From: an uncultured Stenotrophomonas sp.
Lineage (GTDB): Bacteria > Pseudomonadota > Gammaproteobacteria > Xanthomonadales > Xanthomonadaceae
Assembly: GCA_913775725.1 (NCBI GenBank)
Contig: CAJYNG010000019.1
Coordinates: forward strand, 1 to 64,000
Length of the DNA: 64,000 bases
Reading direction: 5' to 3'
Positions within the stretch are counted from its first letter, which is position 1. Every line of letters begins with the position of its first letter. Position numbers and translations under genes: made by a program. The notes below the pieces were generated by a model. That model saw only the letters and a program-made list of their open reading frames with translations, was not told where the DNA came from and did not search any database. Shown here in pieces: positions 31,701 to 40,001 of the stretch.

Positions 31701-33649
31701 AGGCCCTTGGCCGGCTGCGGTGCGCCGGCGGCATCCACGCGCATCAGCTCGAAGCGCGCGTTGCCGTTGGAGTCAGCACCCTCCTCGGGGTTGAACAACG
31801 GGCGTACACCCACCAGCGCATTGGCCGGCCACATCACCCGCTTCAGGGTGCGGGTGACCGTGCGGCCACCGGTTTCATACAGGCTGCCGGACAGCACCAC
31901 GGCAATCGGCGCCTTGGCCTTGGCTGCCTCTTCCGGCAACGCCACATCCTCACGCAGCTGGCCATTGGCCGGCAGCGTGGTGTCGATCACGTCCTTGGCC
32001 TCGCGCGGCAGCTGCAGGGTCGGGTCACCGAAGAAATAGCCCGGCAGGCCTTCCACCGGCTTCTGTTCGGCGGCCACCGCCATGCGTGCGGTGAAGCGGT
32101 TGCCATCGGCAGGTGCCCCGTACAGATAGGCACCATTGGCCTGCAGGCGCAGGTCCTCACCCGCCTTCAGCGTCTTCTGCGCGCTGTCCAGGTCCAGCTT
32201 CATGCGCTCGGGCAGGAACTCCTCGATGCGCAGGGTCATGCCCTGGATCGCTTCCTTGCTGGCCGGGTCGGTGCGGAACTCGACCTGCCAGCGCCCGGTC
32301 GGCGCCTCGGCGGGGATCACCTGTTCGAAGTTGATGTAGCCCCGGTCGCCCGGCTGCAAGCGGGTTTCGCGGAAGGTCTTGCCGTCGGGCTGCTTCAGGC
32401 GCAGGAACACCGGCTGAGCCTTGACCGGCTTGCCATCGTTGTCACGCAGCAGGGCGGACAGGCGCACGGTCTCGCCCGGGCGGTACAGGTCGCGGCCGGA
32501 CCAGGCGTAGACGTCGAACCAGGCATTGTCACGGCCGGCCACGGCAAATTCGCTCAGATCCAGCGCCGGCTGGTTGAACGGCAGGAAGCTGGTGTCCTTG
32601 CCAGTGCTGGCCACCAGCACGTGAGTCGCATCCAGGGTGTAGTTCAGCAGCGCATTGCCATTGCCATCGGTGCTGCCCTTCAGTACCACCTCGCCCTTGG
32701 CATCCAGCACCCGCAGGTCGATGCTCTTCAGCGGTGCACCGTCCTTGAGGCCGGCGGTGTGCACGAACAGCTTGTCCTTGTAGGCACGGGTATGCAGGCC
32801 GATGTCGCTGACCGAGAAGAACGCGGTATCGAACTCGCCTTCGTAGTCGCCGGTGCGCTTGAGCAGGGCGAAGTACAGGCCCGGCTCCTGCAGTTCCTTG
32901 ATGTCCTGGGTCGGCAGGTAGGTCAGCACCCGCTCGTTCTTCTTGCCGCCAAGAATGAAGCGATTGACGTAGACAGGCTCGGCCAGCTTGTTGATCGGGC
33001 TGCGCTCGTAGTCGCTGCTCAACTCCCAGCTGCCGCGGCGGCCACCGCGCTGGTACTGGCTGAAGAAGGTCGGCAGGTCCTTCTCGCGCACGCGCAGGAA
33101 CTCGACGTCGACCTCGGGCACGTTTACCGACACCACCGGCAGGCCGCGGCTGTCCTTGGCCGGCAGCACGCTGCCCTGCGAGGCGAAGCCCACCACCGGC
33201 TTCAGCTCGCCGCTGAACACCTTCTGCTTCAGTTCCTTGCCCAGGCGGCTGCCATCGGCGGCCAGCAGGTCCGGCGAGACCGCCAGGCTGAACTCCTTGC
33301 CGGCCTCGACGAATGGGTAGCGCAGGGTCAGGCCGTCATCGGACAGGGTCCAGCTGCTGTCGTCGGTGCCGACCTTCTCTTCGAAGCGCACCAGTTTGTC
33401 GAAATCCTGGGTGCCGACCAGCGGACGCGAGAACTCCAGCGCCAGCGACAGGCCGTCATTCTTCTGGTCCGGGTAGGCGCGCAGCAGGGTGAATTCCTTC
33501 ACCTGCTCGGCCTGGGTAGTGATCGCCTCACCACTGGCCTTGGGCAGTTGCCCGCTGTCGTTGCGGCAGCCGGCCAGGCCCAGCAACAGGCCTCCTGCCA
33601 GTACCGCCGCCGCCCATCCCCACCGCTTCCGCCGTGCCGGACCGCTCAT
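28742..33649 (-). CDS. Bacterial alpha-2-macroglobulin (YfhM-type), lipoprotein
   Basis: A 1635-residue periplasmic protease trap. The N-terminus is a lipoprotein signal, LAGC, with the lipid Cys at 28. MG-type beta domains follow. The thioester motif CAEQ sits at about residue 1160 in YPYGCAEQTTSKGYAAL, so it is the thioester-bearing class able to covalently trap proteases. A helical thioester domain (TSSMLGADGLDAKTRRERMEGAF...) and the C-terminal receptor-like domain follow. It is first in a two-gene unit with pbpC. GGAG lies before ATG 33649. Codon use is like its neighbours. Confidence 0.96.
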   Translation of the reverse strand: MSGPARRKRWGWAAAVLAGGLLLGLAGCRNDSGQLPKASGEAITTQAEQVKEFTLLRAYPDQKNDGLSLALEFSRPLVGTQDFDKLVRFEEKVGTDDSSWTLSDDGLTLRYPFVEAGKEFSLAVSPDLLAADGSRLGKELKQKVFSGELKPVVGFASQGSVLPAKDSRGLPVVSVNVPEVDVEFLRVREKDLPTFFSQYQRGGRRGSWELSSDYERSPINKLAEPVYVNRFILGGKKNERVLTYLPTQDIKELQEPGLYFALLKRTGDYEGEFDTAFFSVSDIGLHTRAYKDKLFVHTAGLKDGAPLKSIDLRVLDAKGEVVLKGSTDGNGNALLNYTLDATHVLVASTGKDTSFLPFNQPALDLSEFAVAGRDNAWFDVYAWSGRDLYRPGETVRLSALLRDNDGKPVKAQPVFLRLKQPDGKTFRETRLQPGDRGYINFEQVIPAEAPTGRWQVEFRTDPASKEAIQGMTLRIEEFLPERMKLDLDSAQKTLKAGEDLRLQANGAYLYGAPADGNRFTARMAVAAEQKPVEGLPGYFFGDPTLQLPREAKDVIDTTLPANGQLREDVALPEEAAKAKAPIAVVLSGSLYETGGRTVTRTLKRVMWPANALVGVRPLFNPEEGADSNGNARFELMRVDAAGAPQPAKGLKITLVRELRDYHWTFNDNRWDYDYTRRFENKETRTVDAGSSAVAFDFPVEWGEYRVDVFDPSTGLTSRYPFRAGWSWGDDNRGLDARPDKVKLGLDKTGYKAGDTLEVTVTPPHAGKGILMVETDRMLYVQDIEAKPGSTFKIPVTADWERHDVYITALVFRGGSAPSKITPARAVGVVHVPMDRKGRTVAVGLAAPKQMRPEQDLPVTVSAPQLAGKVAHVTVSAVDVGILNITRFPVPDAGAHFFAQRRLGIDAYDIYSRVIESFDGGAGKLKFGGDMALQALPQAKRPTARVQTVDLFSGPVQLDAKGIARIRLKVPDFNGTLRVSALVYSDDQYGKRDMETIVRAPILAEASMPRVLAPGDRSTVTLDVQNFTGKPGQFNVKVESEGPLNLGEGSRSVQLNADAKTTLSFPLSAREGHSVAKVRVRVDGNGFRADRRYDLPVRAAWPQVLRSQVRTLDPLAAVSLDNSLTEGLMSESVNARLLVSPLPPIPFASALQGALNYPYGCAEQTTSKGYAALILDQATSSMLGADGLDAKTRRERMEGAFGRLASMQVANGNFSMWGDDGYVNPWLTPYITEFLLDAKDAGFAVPDNVLQKALNRLSEDLLSGGNQFYGQDDREKLKFANQAYSGYVLARVNRAPLGTLRTLYDNERSKAVGGLSLVHLGVALSLQGDAKRGQAALAAAFAKSSSERPSYFGDYGSAIRDDALMIALTHENKLAKPAWDARAVDLGRGLDARRNAGWMWLSTQEQVAIARLGKALAANQKALVAGELVIGGNTEAIGERKLFGRNFSASELASGVRFTPQGQPPMFASIDVAGIPRSAPAPDNSVLGVERSYYGTDGKPWSPRPLKEGEALIVRVTVTADTTMPDALLTDLLPAGLEIENFNLGDAKQWADVVVDGITISDRGEAADTKHEEFRDDRYVAALKLSRGSKANVFYLVRAVTPGTYSVPPPLVEDMYRPQLRGVGRSNPTTITVVQP

Positions 33650-33733
33650 GTCGTCACTCCTTGATCGAGGCGGACATTATAGGCAGGCCGCGTCAAGGTG
33701 TTGACGCGAATTCGGCAGGAATGCATCGGAACG

Positions 33734-33813
33734 GTAGCGCCGGGCCATGCCCGGCGGTCCCGGTAGCCGCCAACCTTGGTTGGCGTTGGGCCCGTGCCAA
33801 CCAAGGTTGGCAC
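33734..33813. repeat. SMAG-type hairpin cluster
   Basis: GTAGCGCCGGGCCATGCCCG (from 33734), GTAGCCGCCAACCTTGGTTG (from 33763) and an inverse headless unit with arms GTGCCAACC/GGTTGGCAC (33794-33813). They lie in the 178-nt gap between the macroglobulin gene start and the prpD stop. Confidence 0.8.
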
Positions 33814-33827
33814 CCATCAAAGCGTTG

Positions 33828-35288
33828 CTACCCCGGCAGGTACAGGTCCACGTAGTCGGTCACCGGCATCGCGGCCAGCGCCACCGGGTCCAGCGACGCT
33901 GCCAGGATGCGCTGCTGCTGGGCGGTCGGGAAGCGATGGGCCAGGTGCCGGCGGAACTTGTCCATCAACAGCGGAATGCCTTCCTCGCGACGTCGGGCGT
34001 GGCCGAGCGGATACTCCACCAGTACCTCCGGTAGTTCCGTGCCATCACTGAAACGCACGCTCAGGCCGTTGGCGATGCTGCGCTTGTCCGGATCCAGATA
34101 ATCCGCGCTGAGCCGTGGATCTTCATGGCAGGCCATCTTCGCGCGCAGCGCATCGATGCGCGGATCGGCGGCAACGTCGTCCTCGTAATCCTCGGCCACC
34201 AGCCGCCCGTGCAGCAACGCGATGGCGACCATGTACTGCACGCAGTGATCGCGGTCGGCCGGGTTATGCAACGGCCCCTGCTTGTCGATGATGCGGATGC
34301 AGGCTTCCTGGGTCCGGATCGCGATATGCGCGATGCCCTCGACCCGGCGCCCCATCGCGCGCAGCTGCTGGTGCAGCGCGACCGCCGCCTCCACTGCGGT
34401 CTGGCCGTGGAACTCGGCTGGGTAGCTGATCTTGAACAGCACGTTCTCCATCACATAGCTGCCCAGCGGTCGCCCCAGCGTCAGTGTCTGGCCGCGCATG
34501 GACACCGCTTCGAAGCCCCAGGTCGGCGCGCTCAGCACGCTGGGGTAGCCCATCTCACCGCTGGCTGCCATCAAGGCCAGGCGCACGCCACGACTGGTCG
34601 CGTCGCCGGCCGCCCAGCTCTTGCGCGAGCCGGTGTTGGGTGCATGCCGGTAGGTGCGCAGGGACTGGCCGTCCACCCAGGCCAGCGACAGCGCATTGAG
34701 CATGCGTTCGCGATCCAGTCCGAGCAGCTGCGCGACCACCGCCGTGGTGGCCACCTTGACCAGCACCACATGATCCAGCCCGACGCGGTTGAAGGAGTTC
34801 TGCAGGGCCAGCACACCCTGGATCTCGTGCGCCTTGATCATCGCCAGCAGCACATCGTGCACGGTCGGCGGCGGACGACGCAGGGCCTGCGCATTGCGCC
34901 CCAGCCAATCGCACACGGCCAGGATGCCGCCGAGATTGTCGGAAGGATGGCCCCATTCGGCGGCCAGCCAGGTGTCGTTGAAATCCAGCCAGCGCACCAT
35001 CGCGCCAAGGTTGAAGGCGGCCTGCACCGGATCCAGCACGTAGTGCGTACCCGGCACGCGCGCGCCGTTAACCACGCTGATGCCTGGCACCAAGGGACCG
35101 AGCAGCTTGCTGCAGGCCGGGAAAGACAGCGCTTCCAGGCCACAGCCCAACGTATCGAGCAGGCAGTGATGTGCGGTCTGGAACGCCAGCGGCGAGTCGA
35201 TGCGTGCATCGCGCACGTAGTCGACGATGTCCACCAGCAGCGCATCCCACGCTGCACGCTCGTTGGATGGGGTGTGGTTGTCGGACAT
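33828..35288 (-). CDS. prpD: 2-methylcitrate dehydratase PrpD
   Basis: A 486-residue MmgE/PrpD family enzyme that dehydrates 2-methylcitrate in propionate catabolism. Markers include the N-terminal [13 protein letters not shown], the central [24 protein letters not shown] (substrate and catalytic residues), [21 protein letters not shown] and [21 protein letters not shown]. It is the last gene of the leftward prp operon, separated from prpF by a pair of REP-like hairpins. The operon also carries AcnD and PrpF, which perform the same overall step by another route. ATG 35288 follows GAGGAG. Confidence 0.95.
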   Translation of the reverse strand: MSDNHTPSNERAAWDALLVDIVDYVRDARIDSPLAFQTAHHCLLDTLGCGLEALSFPACSKLLGPLVPGISVVNGARVPGTHYVLDPVQAAFNLGAMVRWLDFNDTWLAAEWGHPSDNLGGILAVCDWLGRNAQALRRPPPTVHDVLLAMIKAHEIQGVLALQNSFNRVGLDHVVLVKVATTAVVAQLLGLDRERMLNALSLAWVDGQSLRTYRHAPNTGSRKSWAAGDATSRGVRLALMAASGEMGYPSVLSAPTWGFEAVSMRGQTLTLGRPLGSYVMENVLFKISYPAEFHGQTAVEAAVALHQQLRAMGRRVEGIAHIAIRTQEACIRIIDKQGPLHNPADRDHCVQYMVAIALLHGRLVAEDYEDDVAADPRIDALRAKMACHEDPRLSADYLDPDKRSIANGLSVRFSDGTELPEVLVEYPLGHARRREEGIPLLMDKFRRHLAHRFPTAQQQRILAASLDPVALAAMPVTDYVDLYLPG

Positions 35289-35330
35289 CGTCGATCTCCT
35301 CGTTGCGGCGCATGGTTGCCCGTGCACCCT

Positions 35331-35400
35331 GCCAACCAAGGTTGGCGTCTACCAAAGCAATCGGTCCCTGCGGCCCGGTAGTCGCCAACCTTGGTTGGCG
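35331..35400. repeat. SMAG-type inverted pair inside the prp operon
   Basis: An inverse unit GCCAACCAAGGTTGGCGTCT (35331-35352) faces a direct unit GTAGTCGCCAACCTTGGTTG (35378-35400). It lies between prpF and prpD. The arms could fold together or form separate hairpins and set the 3' end of the prpF part of the transcript. Confidence 0.8.
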
Positions 35401-35412
35401 TTTACCAGCACA

Positions 35413-36591
35413 TCATTCGGCCGGCACCCGCACCCTACCCTCCATCAGCACACGGGCGCTGCGGCTCATGATGGCCTTGGTCACTGTCCACTGGCCGTCA
35501 ACGAGACCGGCCTGCGCACCCACGCGCAACGTGCCCGAGGGATGACCGAAGGTTACTGCTTCGCGTTCGCCGCCACCGGCGGCACGATTGACCAGCGTGC
35601 CCGGGATCGCCGCCGCAGTGCCGATCGCCACGGCCGCGGTACCCATCATCGCGTGGTGCAGCTTGCCCATCGACAGCGCACGCGCATGCAGGTCGATCGC
35701 CGAGGCCGGGATGGCCTTGCCGCTGGACGACACGTAGTCCTGTGCCGGCGCCACGAAGGCCACCTTAGGCGTGTGCTGGCGGGTCGCCGCGTCTTCCAGG
35801 TTCTTGATCAGACCCATGCGCAAGGCGCCGTAGGCGCGGATGGTCTCGAACTTCTGCAGCGCGGCCTTGTCCTCGTTGATCGCCGGCTGCAGCTCGGTTC
35901 CGGTGTAGCCCAGGTCGGCAGCGTTGAGGAAGATCGTCGGAATGCCGGCGGTGATCATGGTCACCTCGAAGCTGCCCACGCCGGGCACTTCCAGGGTATC
36001 CACCAGATTGCCGGTCGGGAACATCGCACCCGCATCGCCGTCATCGGACGGATCGATGAATTCCAGCTGGATCTCGGCCGCCGGGAAGGTCACGCCGTCC
36101 AGCTCGAAATCGCCGATCTCCTGCACTTCGCCATCGCGCATCGGCACGTGGGCGATGATGGTCTTGCCGATGTTGGCCTGCCAGATGCGTACGGTGCACA
36201 GGCCGTCACGCGGCACCCGGGCCGGATCGATCAGGCCGTTGGCGATCGCAAACGGGCCCACCGCAGTGCTGAGGTTGCCGCAGTTGCCGCTCCAGTCGAC
36301 GAAGGCGGTATCGATCGACACCTGACCGTACAGGTAGTCCACATCGTGGTCCGGCACCGAAGCGGCGGAGATGATCACGCACTTGCTGGTGCTGGAGGTG
36401 GCGCCACCCATGCCGTCGGTCTGCTTGCCATACGGATCGGGCGAGCCGATCACGCGCATCAGCAGCGCATCGCGTGCGGCGCCGGGCACCTGAGCGGCTT
36501 CGGGCAGGTCCTGCAGGCGGAAGAACACACCCTTGCTGGTGCCACCGCGCATGTAGGTGGCGGGAATGCGGAGTTGCGGGGGGAAGGTCAT
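35413..36591 (-). CDS. prpF: 2-methylaconitate cis-trans isomerase PrpF
   Basis: A 392-residue isomerase (diaminopimelate epimerase-like fold) that converts the AcnD product trans-2-methylaconitate to the cis form. Features are YMRGGTSKGVFF, GMGGATSSTSKCVIIS with the reactive Cys, DWSGNCGNLSTAVGPFA with the second, and TVRIWQANIGK. It acts only with AcnD. ATG 36591 is chosen; GTG 36603 would add four residues. A toxin-antitoxin pair separates it from acnD, but parE ends just 23 nt upstream, so co-transcription is likely. Confidence 0.95.
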   Translation of the reverse strand: MTFPPQLRIPATYMRGGTSKGVFFRLQDLPEAAQVPGAARDALLMRVIGSPDPYGKQTDGMGGATSSTSKCVIISAASVPDHDVDYLYGQVSIDTAFVDWSGNCGNLSTAVGPFAIANGLIDPARVPRDGLCTVRIWQANIGKTIIAHVPMRDGEVQEIGDFELDGVTFPAAEIQLEFIDPSDDGDAGAMFPTGNLVDTLEVPGVGSFEVTMITAGIPTIFLNAADLGYTGTELQPAINEDKAALQKFETIRAYGALRMGLIKNLEDAATRQHTPKVAFVAPAQDYVSSSGKAIPASAIDLHARALSMGKLHHAMMGTAAVAIGTAAAIPGTLVNRAAGGGEREAVTFGHPSGTLRVGAQAGLVDGQWTVTKAIMSRSARVLMEGRVRVPAE

Positions 36592-36614
36592 CGTCGAATC
36601 CACGCGTTTGAATT

Positions 36615-36941
36615 TCAGGAAATGTCTTGCATCAGTGCGTCAAGACCACGATCAACGCACCACACACGCATGATGTCCACGCGGTCCGGTAGATCGAGGT
36701 AATAGACGAGGTAGCGTTCGAAGCCCGGAACCAGCATGAACCGCAACGGCACCGGCAGCTGTGCTGCGAGCTCGGCGTGCCGGGTGGAACCCGAGCCTGG
36801 AAACATCATGATGCGTTGAAGCGTGGCCTCCAACTCGGCGAGAAAGCGCCGACCCAGTACCAGCCCACCCTGCCGTGCAAACCACAGCGCGGCATCGGCT
36901 GCGTCGGATTCGGCCCTTGGCCGCCATTCAATCGCCTTCAC
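36615..36941 (-). CDS. parE: ParE/RelE family toxin
   Basis: A 108-residue toxin of the ParE/RelE superfamily. The fold starts VEWRPRAESDAADAALWFARQGG-like (here IEWRPRAESDAAD...) with the family helix, RRFLAELEATLQRIMMFPGSG, and the C-terminal beta strands PLRFMLVPGFERYLVYYL and VDIMRVWCVDRGLD. ParE toxins poison gyrase, while RelE toxins cleave mRNA; sequence alone does not separate these firmly. Its ATG overlaps the parD gene end by 14 nt. It sits inside the methylcitrate operon. Confidence 0.88.
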   Translation of the reverse strand: MKAIEWRPRAESDAADAALWFARQGGLVLGRRFLAELEATLQRIMMFPGSGSTRHAELAAQLPVPLRFMLVPGFERYLVYYLDLPDRVDIMRVWCVDRGLDALMQDIS

Positions 36942-37185
36942 GCTCCATCCTTTCGGTCAGTTCGCGACGCATGCGCTCGAATGTGTCAGCCGTCACCGGG
37001 ACGCCAGGACCAGAAGCCAGCCCCTCGGCAATCAGCTGCTTGAGCAGTTCTTCGGCCTTGCTGCGCTGTCGCTGGCGGATCAGGTCACGCACATAGTCCG
37101 ACGTACTGGAGTAGCCGCCTTCGCGCACTTCCTCGTCCACGAACTGCTTGAGCGGATCGGTCAGCGAAATGTTCATGGTGGCCAT
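36928..37185 (-). CDS. parD: ParD-type antitoxin (ribbon-helix-helix)
   Basis: An 85-residue antitoxin. N-terminal ribbon-helix-helix (about 1-45, MNISLTDPLKQFVDEEV...SSTSDYVRDLIRQRQ) should bind DNA as a dimer; the C-terminal part (FERMRRELTERMEREGD) is the usual disordered toxin-binding tail. ATG 37185 has AAAGGAG 6 nt upstream. It is the first gene of the ParDE pair. A small palindrome (37197-37213) overlaps its ribosome site and is the likely self-operator. Confidence 0.92.
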   Translation of the reverse strand: MATMNISLTDPLKQFVDEEVREGGYSSTSDYVRDLIRQRQRSKAEELLKQLIAEGLASGPGVPVTADTFERMRRELTERMEREGD

Positions 37186-37196
37186 GAAACTCTCCT

Positions 37197-37213
37197 TTGG
37201 CAGTTTTTGCCAA
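37197..37213 (-). promoter_or_regulatory. Palindrome in the parD leader, likely autoregulatory operator
   Basis: TTGGCAGTTTTTGCCAA has two perfect 6-nt arms around a T-run. It lies 12 nt upstream of parD and overlaps its ribosome site. ParD antitoxins usually repress their own promoter at such sites. Confidence 0.55.
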
Positions 37214-37245
37214 GCCAGTGTGCGCCCCGCCCTGCTGTCGGACAA

Positions 37246-37272
37246 GCCCGCCCCCAGCCTCCGGGGGCAGGC
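37246..37272 (-). terminator. Hairpin between acnD and parD
   Basis: On the minus strand, GCCTGCCCCC with GGGGGCGGGC forms a 10-bp stem (one mismatch) 14 nt after acnD. It lacks a T-run, so it may only attenuate read-through into parDE-prpF-prpD. Confidence 0.45.
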
Positions 37273-37285
37273 ATTCAGCCGGTTA

Positions 37286-39904
37286 TCACGCCACCTTGGC
37301 GCCTTCCAGGAAGTCCTGGGCGAAGCGCTGCAACACGCCGCCGGCCTCGTAGATCGCCACTTCCTCGTCGCTGTCCAGGCGGCAGGTGACCGGCACGATC
37401 ACGTCCTGGCCGTCGCGGCGGTGGATGACCAGGGTCAGCTCGGCGCGCGGGGTGCGCTCACCGACCACGTCGAAGGTCTCGGTGCCGTCGATGCCCAGGG
37501 TCAGGCGGGTGGTGCCCGGCTTGAACTCCAGCGGCAGCACGCCCATGCCGATCAGGTTGGTGCGGTGGATGCGTTCGAAGCCCTCGGCCACGATCGCCTC
37601 CACGCCGGCCAGACGCACGCCCTTGGCGGCCCAGTCACGCGAGCTGCCCTGACCGTAGTCGGCGCCGGCGATGATGATCAGCGGCTGCTTGCGGTCCATG
37701 TAGGTCTCGATCGCTTCCCACATGCGCATGACCTTGCCTTCCGGCTCCACGCGCGCCAGCGAGCCCTGCTTCACGCTGCCATCGTCGTTGCGCACCATCT
37801 CGTTGAACAGCTTCGGATTGGCGAACGTTGCGCGCTGCGCGGTCAGGTGGTCACCGCGGTGGGTCGCGTAGGAATTGAAGTCCTCTTCGGGCAAACCCAT
37901 CTTCGCCAGGTATTCGCCGGCGGCGCTGGAGGCCATGATCGCATTGGACGGCGACAGGTGGTCGGTGGTGATGTTGTCCGGCAGCACCGCCAGCGCGCGC
38001 ATGCCTGCCAGCGTGCGCTCACCGGCCAGCGCGCCCTCCCAGTACGGCGGGCGGCGGATGTAGGTGCTCTGCGGGCGCCAGTCGTACAGCGGGCTGACCG
38101 GAGCACCGTTCTCCACGCGCACGTTGAACATCGGGTTGTAGACCTTGCGGAACTGCTCGGGCTTCACCGAGGCCTTCACCACCGCGTCGATCTCGGCGTC
38201 GCTCGGCCAGATGTCCTTCAGGCGTACCTCATTGCCATCGGCATCCACGCCCAGCACGTCCTTCTCGATATCGAAGCGGACGGTGCCGGCGATGGCGTAG
38301 GCGATCACCAGTGGCGGCGAGGCCAGGAAGGCCTGCTTGGCGTATGGATGGATGCGGCCATCGAAGTTGCGGTTGCCCGACAGCACAGCCGTGGCGTACA
38401 GGTCACGGTCGATGATTTCCTGCTGGATCTTCGGGTCCAGCGCGCCGCTCATGCCGTTGCAGGTGGTGCAGGCGAAGGCGACGATGCCGAAGCCGAGCTG
38501 CTCCAGGTCCGGCAGCAGGCCGGATTCTTCCAGGTACAGCTGCACGGCCTTCGAACCCGGTGCCAGCGACGACTTCACCCACGGCTTGCGCTGCAGGCCA
38601 CGCGCGTTGGCGTTGCGCGCCAGCAGTGCGGCGGCAATCACGTTGCGCGGGTTGGAGGTATTGGTGCAGCTGGTGATGGCAGCGATGATCACCGCGCCAT
38701 CGGGCATCAGGCCCTGCGCCTGCTCGGCCTTGCCGGCTTCCAGCTTGGCTTCGTCGGCGATGCCGCGCTCGGCCAGCTCGGCGGTGGCCACGCGCTTGTG
38801 CGGGTTGGACGGGCCGGCCATGTTGCGCACCACGCTGGACAGGTCGAAGCGCAGCACGCGCTCGTACTGCGCGGTCGCCAGATCGTCGGCCCACAGGCCG
38901 GTGGTGCGTGCGTAGTTTTCCACCAACGCTACCTGCGACTCCTCGCGGCCGGTCAGGCGCAGGTAATCGGTGGTCTGCGCGTCGATGTAGAACATCGCGG
39001 CGGTGGCACCGTATTCGGGGCACATGTTGGAGATGGTGGCGCGGTCACCGATGGTCAGCGCTGCGGCACCCTCGCCGAAGAATTCAAGCCAGGCACCGAC
39101 CACGCGCTCCTTGCGCAGGAACTCGGTCAGGGCCAGCACCACGTCGGTGGCGGTGATACCCGGCCGCGGGCGGCCACTCAGTTCGACACCGACGGTGTCG
39201 GGCAGGCGCATCCACGACGCGCGGCCCAGCATCACGTTCTCCGCCTCCAGGCCGCCAACGCCAATCGCGATCACGCCCAGCGCATCCACGTGCGGGGTGT
39301 GGCTGTCGGTGCCCACGCAGGTATCGGGGAAGGCCACGCCGTCCTGCACGTAGACCACCGGCGACATCTTCTCCAGGTTGATCTGGTGCATGATGCCGTT
39401 GCCTGGCGGAATCACGTCCACGTTCTCGAAGGCCAGCTTGGTCCAGTCGATGAAGTGGAACCGGTCTTCATTGCGACGATCTTCGATCGCGCGGTTCTTC
39501 TCGAACGCCTGCGGGTCGAAACCACCGCACTCCACCGCCAGCGAGTGATCGACGATCAGCTGCACCGGCACCACCGGATTCACCTTGGCCGGGTCACCGC
39601 CCTTGTCGGCGATCGCATCACGCAACCCCGCCAGATCCACCAGCGCGGTCTGGCCGAGGATGTCGTGGCACACAACGCGCGCCGGGAACCACGGGAAATC
39701 CAGATCGCGACGGCGCTCGATCAGCTGTTTCAGCGAATCGCTGAGCGTGGCCGGATCGCAGCGGCGCACCAGGTTCTCGGCCAGCACACGCGAGGTGTAC
39801 GGCAGGGTGGCGTAGGCGCCGGGCTGGATTGCATCGACAGCGGCACGCGCGTCGAAATAATCCAGCGCGCTGCCGGGGAGGTTCTTGCGGTAATCGGTAT
39901 TCAT
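37286..39904 (-). CDS. acnD: Fe/S-dependent 2-methylisocitrate dehydratase AcnD
   Basis: An 872-residue aconitase-like enzyme that dehydrates 2-methylcitrate to 2-methylaconitate, with PrpF as partner. The iron-sulfur ligands are in SCTNTSNP and the pair CTTCNGMSG; VGTDSHTPHVDALG and ADYGQGSSRDWAAKG are typical aconitase motifs. The start MNTDYRKNLPGSALDYFDARAAV is characteristic of AcnD rather than housekeeping aconitase. It is third in the prpBC-acnD order. A GC-rich hairpin (39958-39986) lies just upstream, after prpC. Confidence 0.96.
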   Translation of the reverse strand: MNTDYRKNLPGSALDYFDARAAVDAIQPGAYATLPYTSRVLAENLVRRCDPATLSDSLKQLIERRRDLDFPWFPARVVCHDILGQTALVDLAGLRDAIADKGGDPAKVNPVVPVQLIVDHSLAVECGGFDPQAFEKNRAIEDRRNEDRFHFIDWTKLAFENVDVIPPGNGIMHQINLEKMSPVVYVQDGVAFPDTCVGTDSHTPHVDALGVIAIGVGGLEAENVMLGRASWMRLPDTVGVELSGRPRPGITATDVVLALTEFLRKERVVGAWLEFFGEGAAALTIGDRATISNMCPEYGATAAMFYIDAQTTDYLRLTGREESQVALVENYARTTGLWADDLATAQYERVLRFDLSSVVRNMAGPSNPHKRVATAELAERGIADEAKLEAGKAEQAQGLMPDGAVIIAAITSCTNTSNPRNVIAAALLARNANARGLQRKPWVKSSLAPGSKAVQLYLEESGLLPDLEQLGFGIVAFACTTCNGMSGALDPKIQQEIIDRDLYATAVLSGNRNFDGRIHPYAKQAFLASPPLVIAYAIAGTVRFDIEKDVLGVDADGNEVRLKDIWPSDAEIDAVVKASVKPEQFRKVYNPMFNVRVENGAPVSPLYDWRPQSTYIRRPPYWEGALAGERTLAGMRALAVLPDNITTDHLSPSNAIMASSAAGEYLAKMGLPEEDFNSYATHRGDHLTAQRATFANPKLFNEMVRNDDGSVKQGSLARVEPEGKVMRMWEAIETYMDRKQPLIIIAGADYGQGSSRDWAAKGVRLAGVEAIVAEGFERIHRTNLIGMGVLPLEFKPGTTRLTLGIDGTETFDVVGERTPRAELTLVIHRRDGQDVIVPVTCRLDSDEEVAIYEAGGVLQRFAQDFLEGAKVA

Positions 39905-39957
39905 GGGCTGGCGGAGTACTTTGGGCGGGCCGGGTGCCGCCGGAGCGGCATTGAAGG

Positions 39958-39986
39958 CATCCGGCCGGCGCGCGGCCGGCCGGATG
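39958..39986. other. GC-rich hairpin between prpC and acnD
   Basis: CATCCGGCCGGC pairs perfectly with GCCGGCCGGATG across a GCGCG loop. It sits in the 97-nt prpC-acnD gap. With no T-run, it is more likely an mRNA processing or stability element than a terminator. Confidence 0.55.
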
Positions 39987-40001
39987 GGTACAGCAGGTGG
40001 A

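Noticed and set aside
28535-33664. A 1709-codon open frame opposite the alpha-2-macroglobulin gene
   Set aside because: High GC in codon position three keeps the opposite strand open. The translation is Gln/His/Arg/Ala-rich without a domain, while the other strand encodes a complete thioester macroglobulin.
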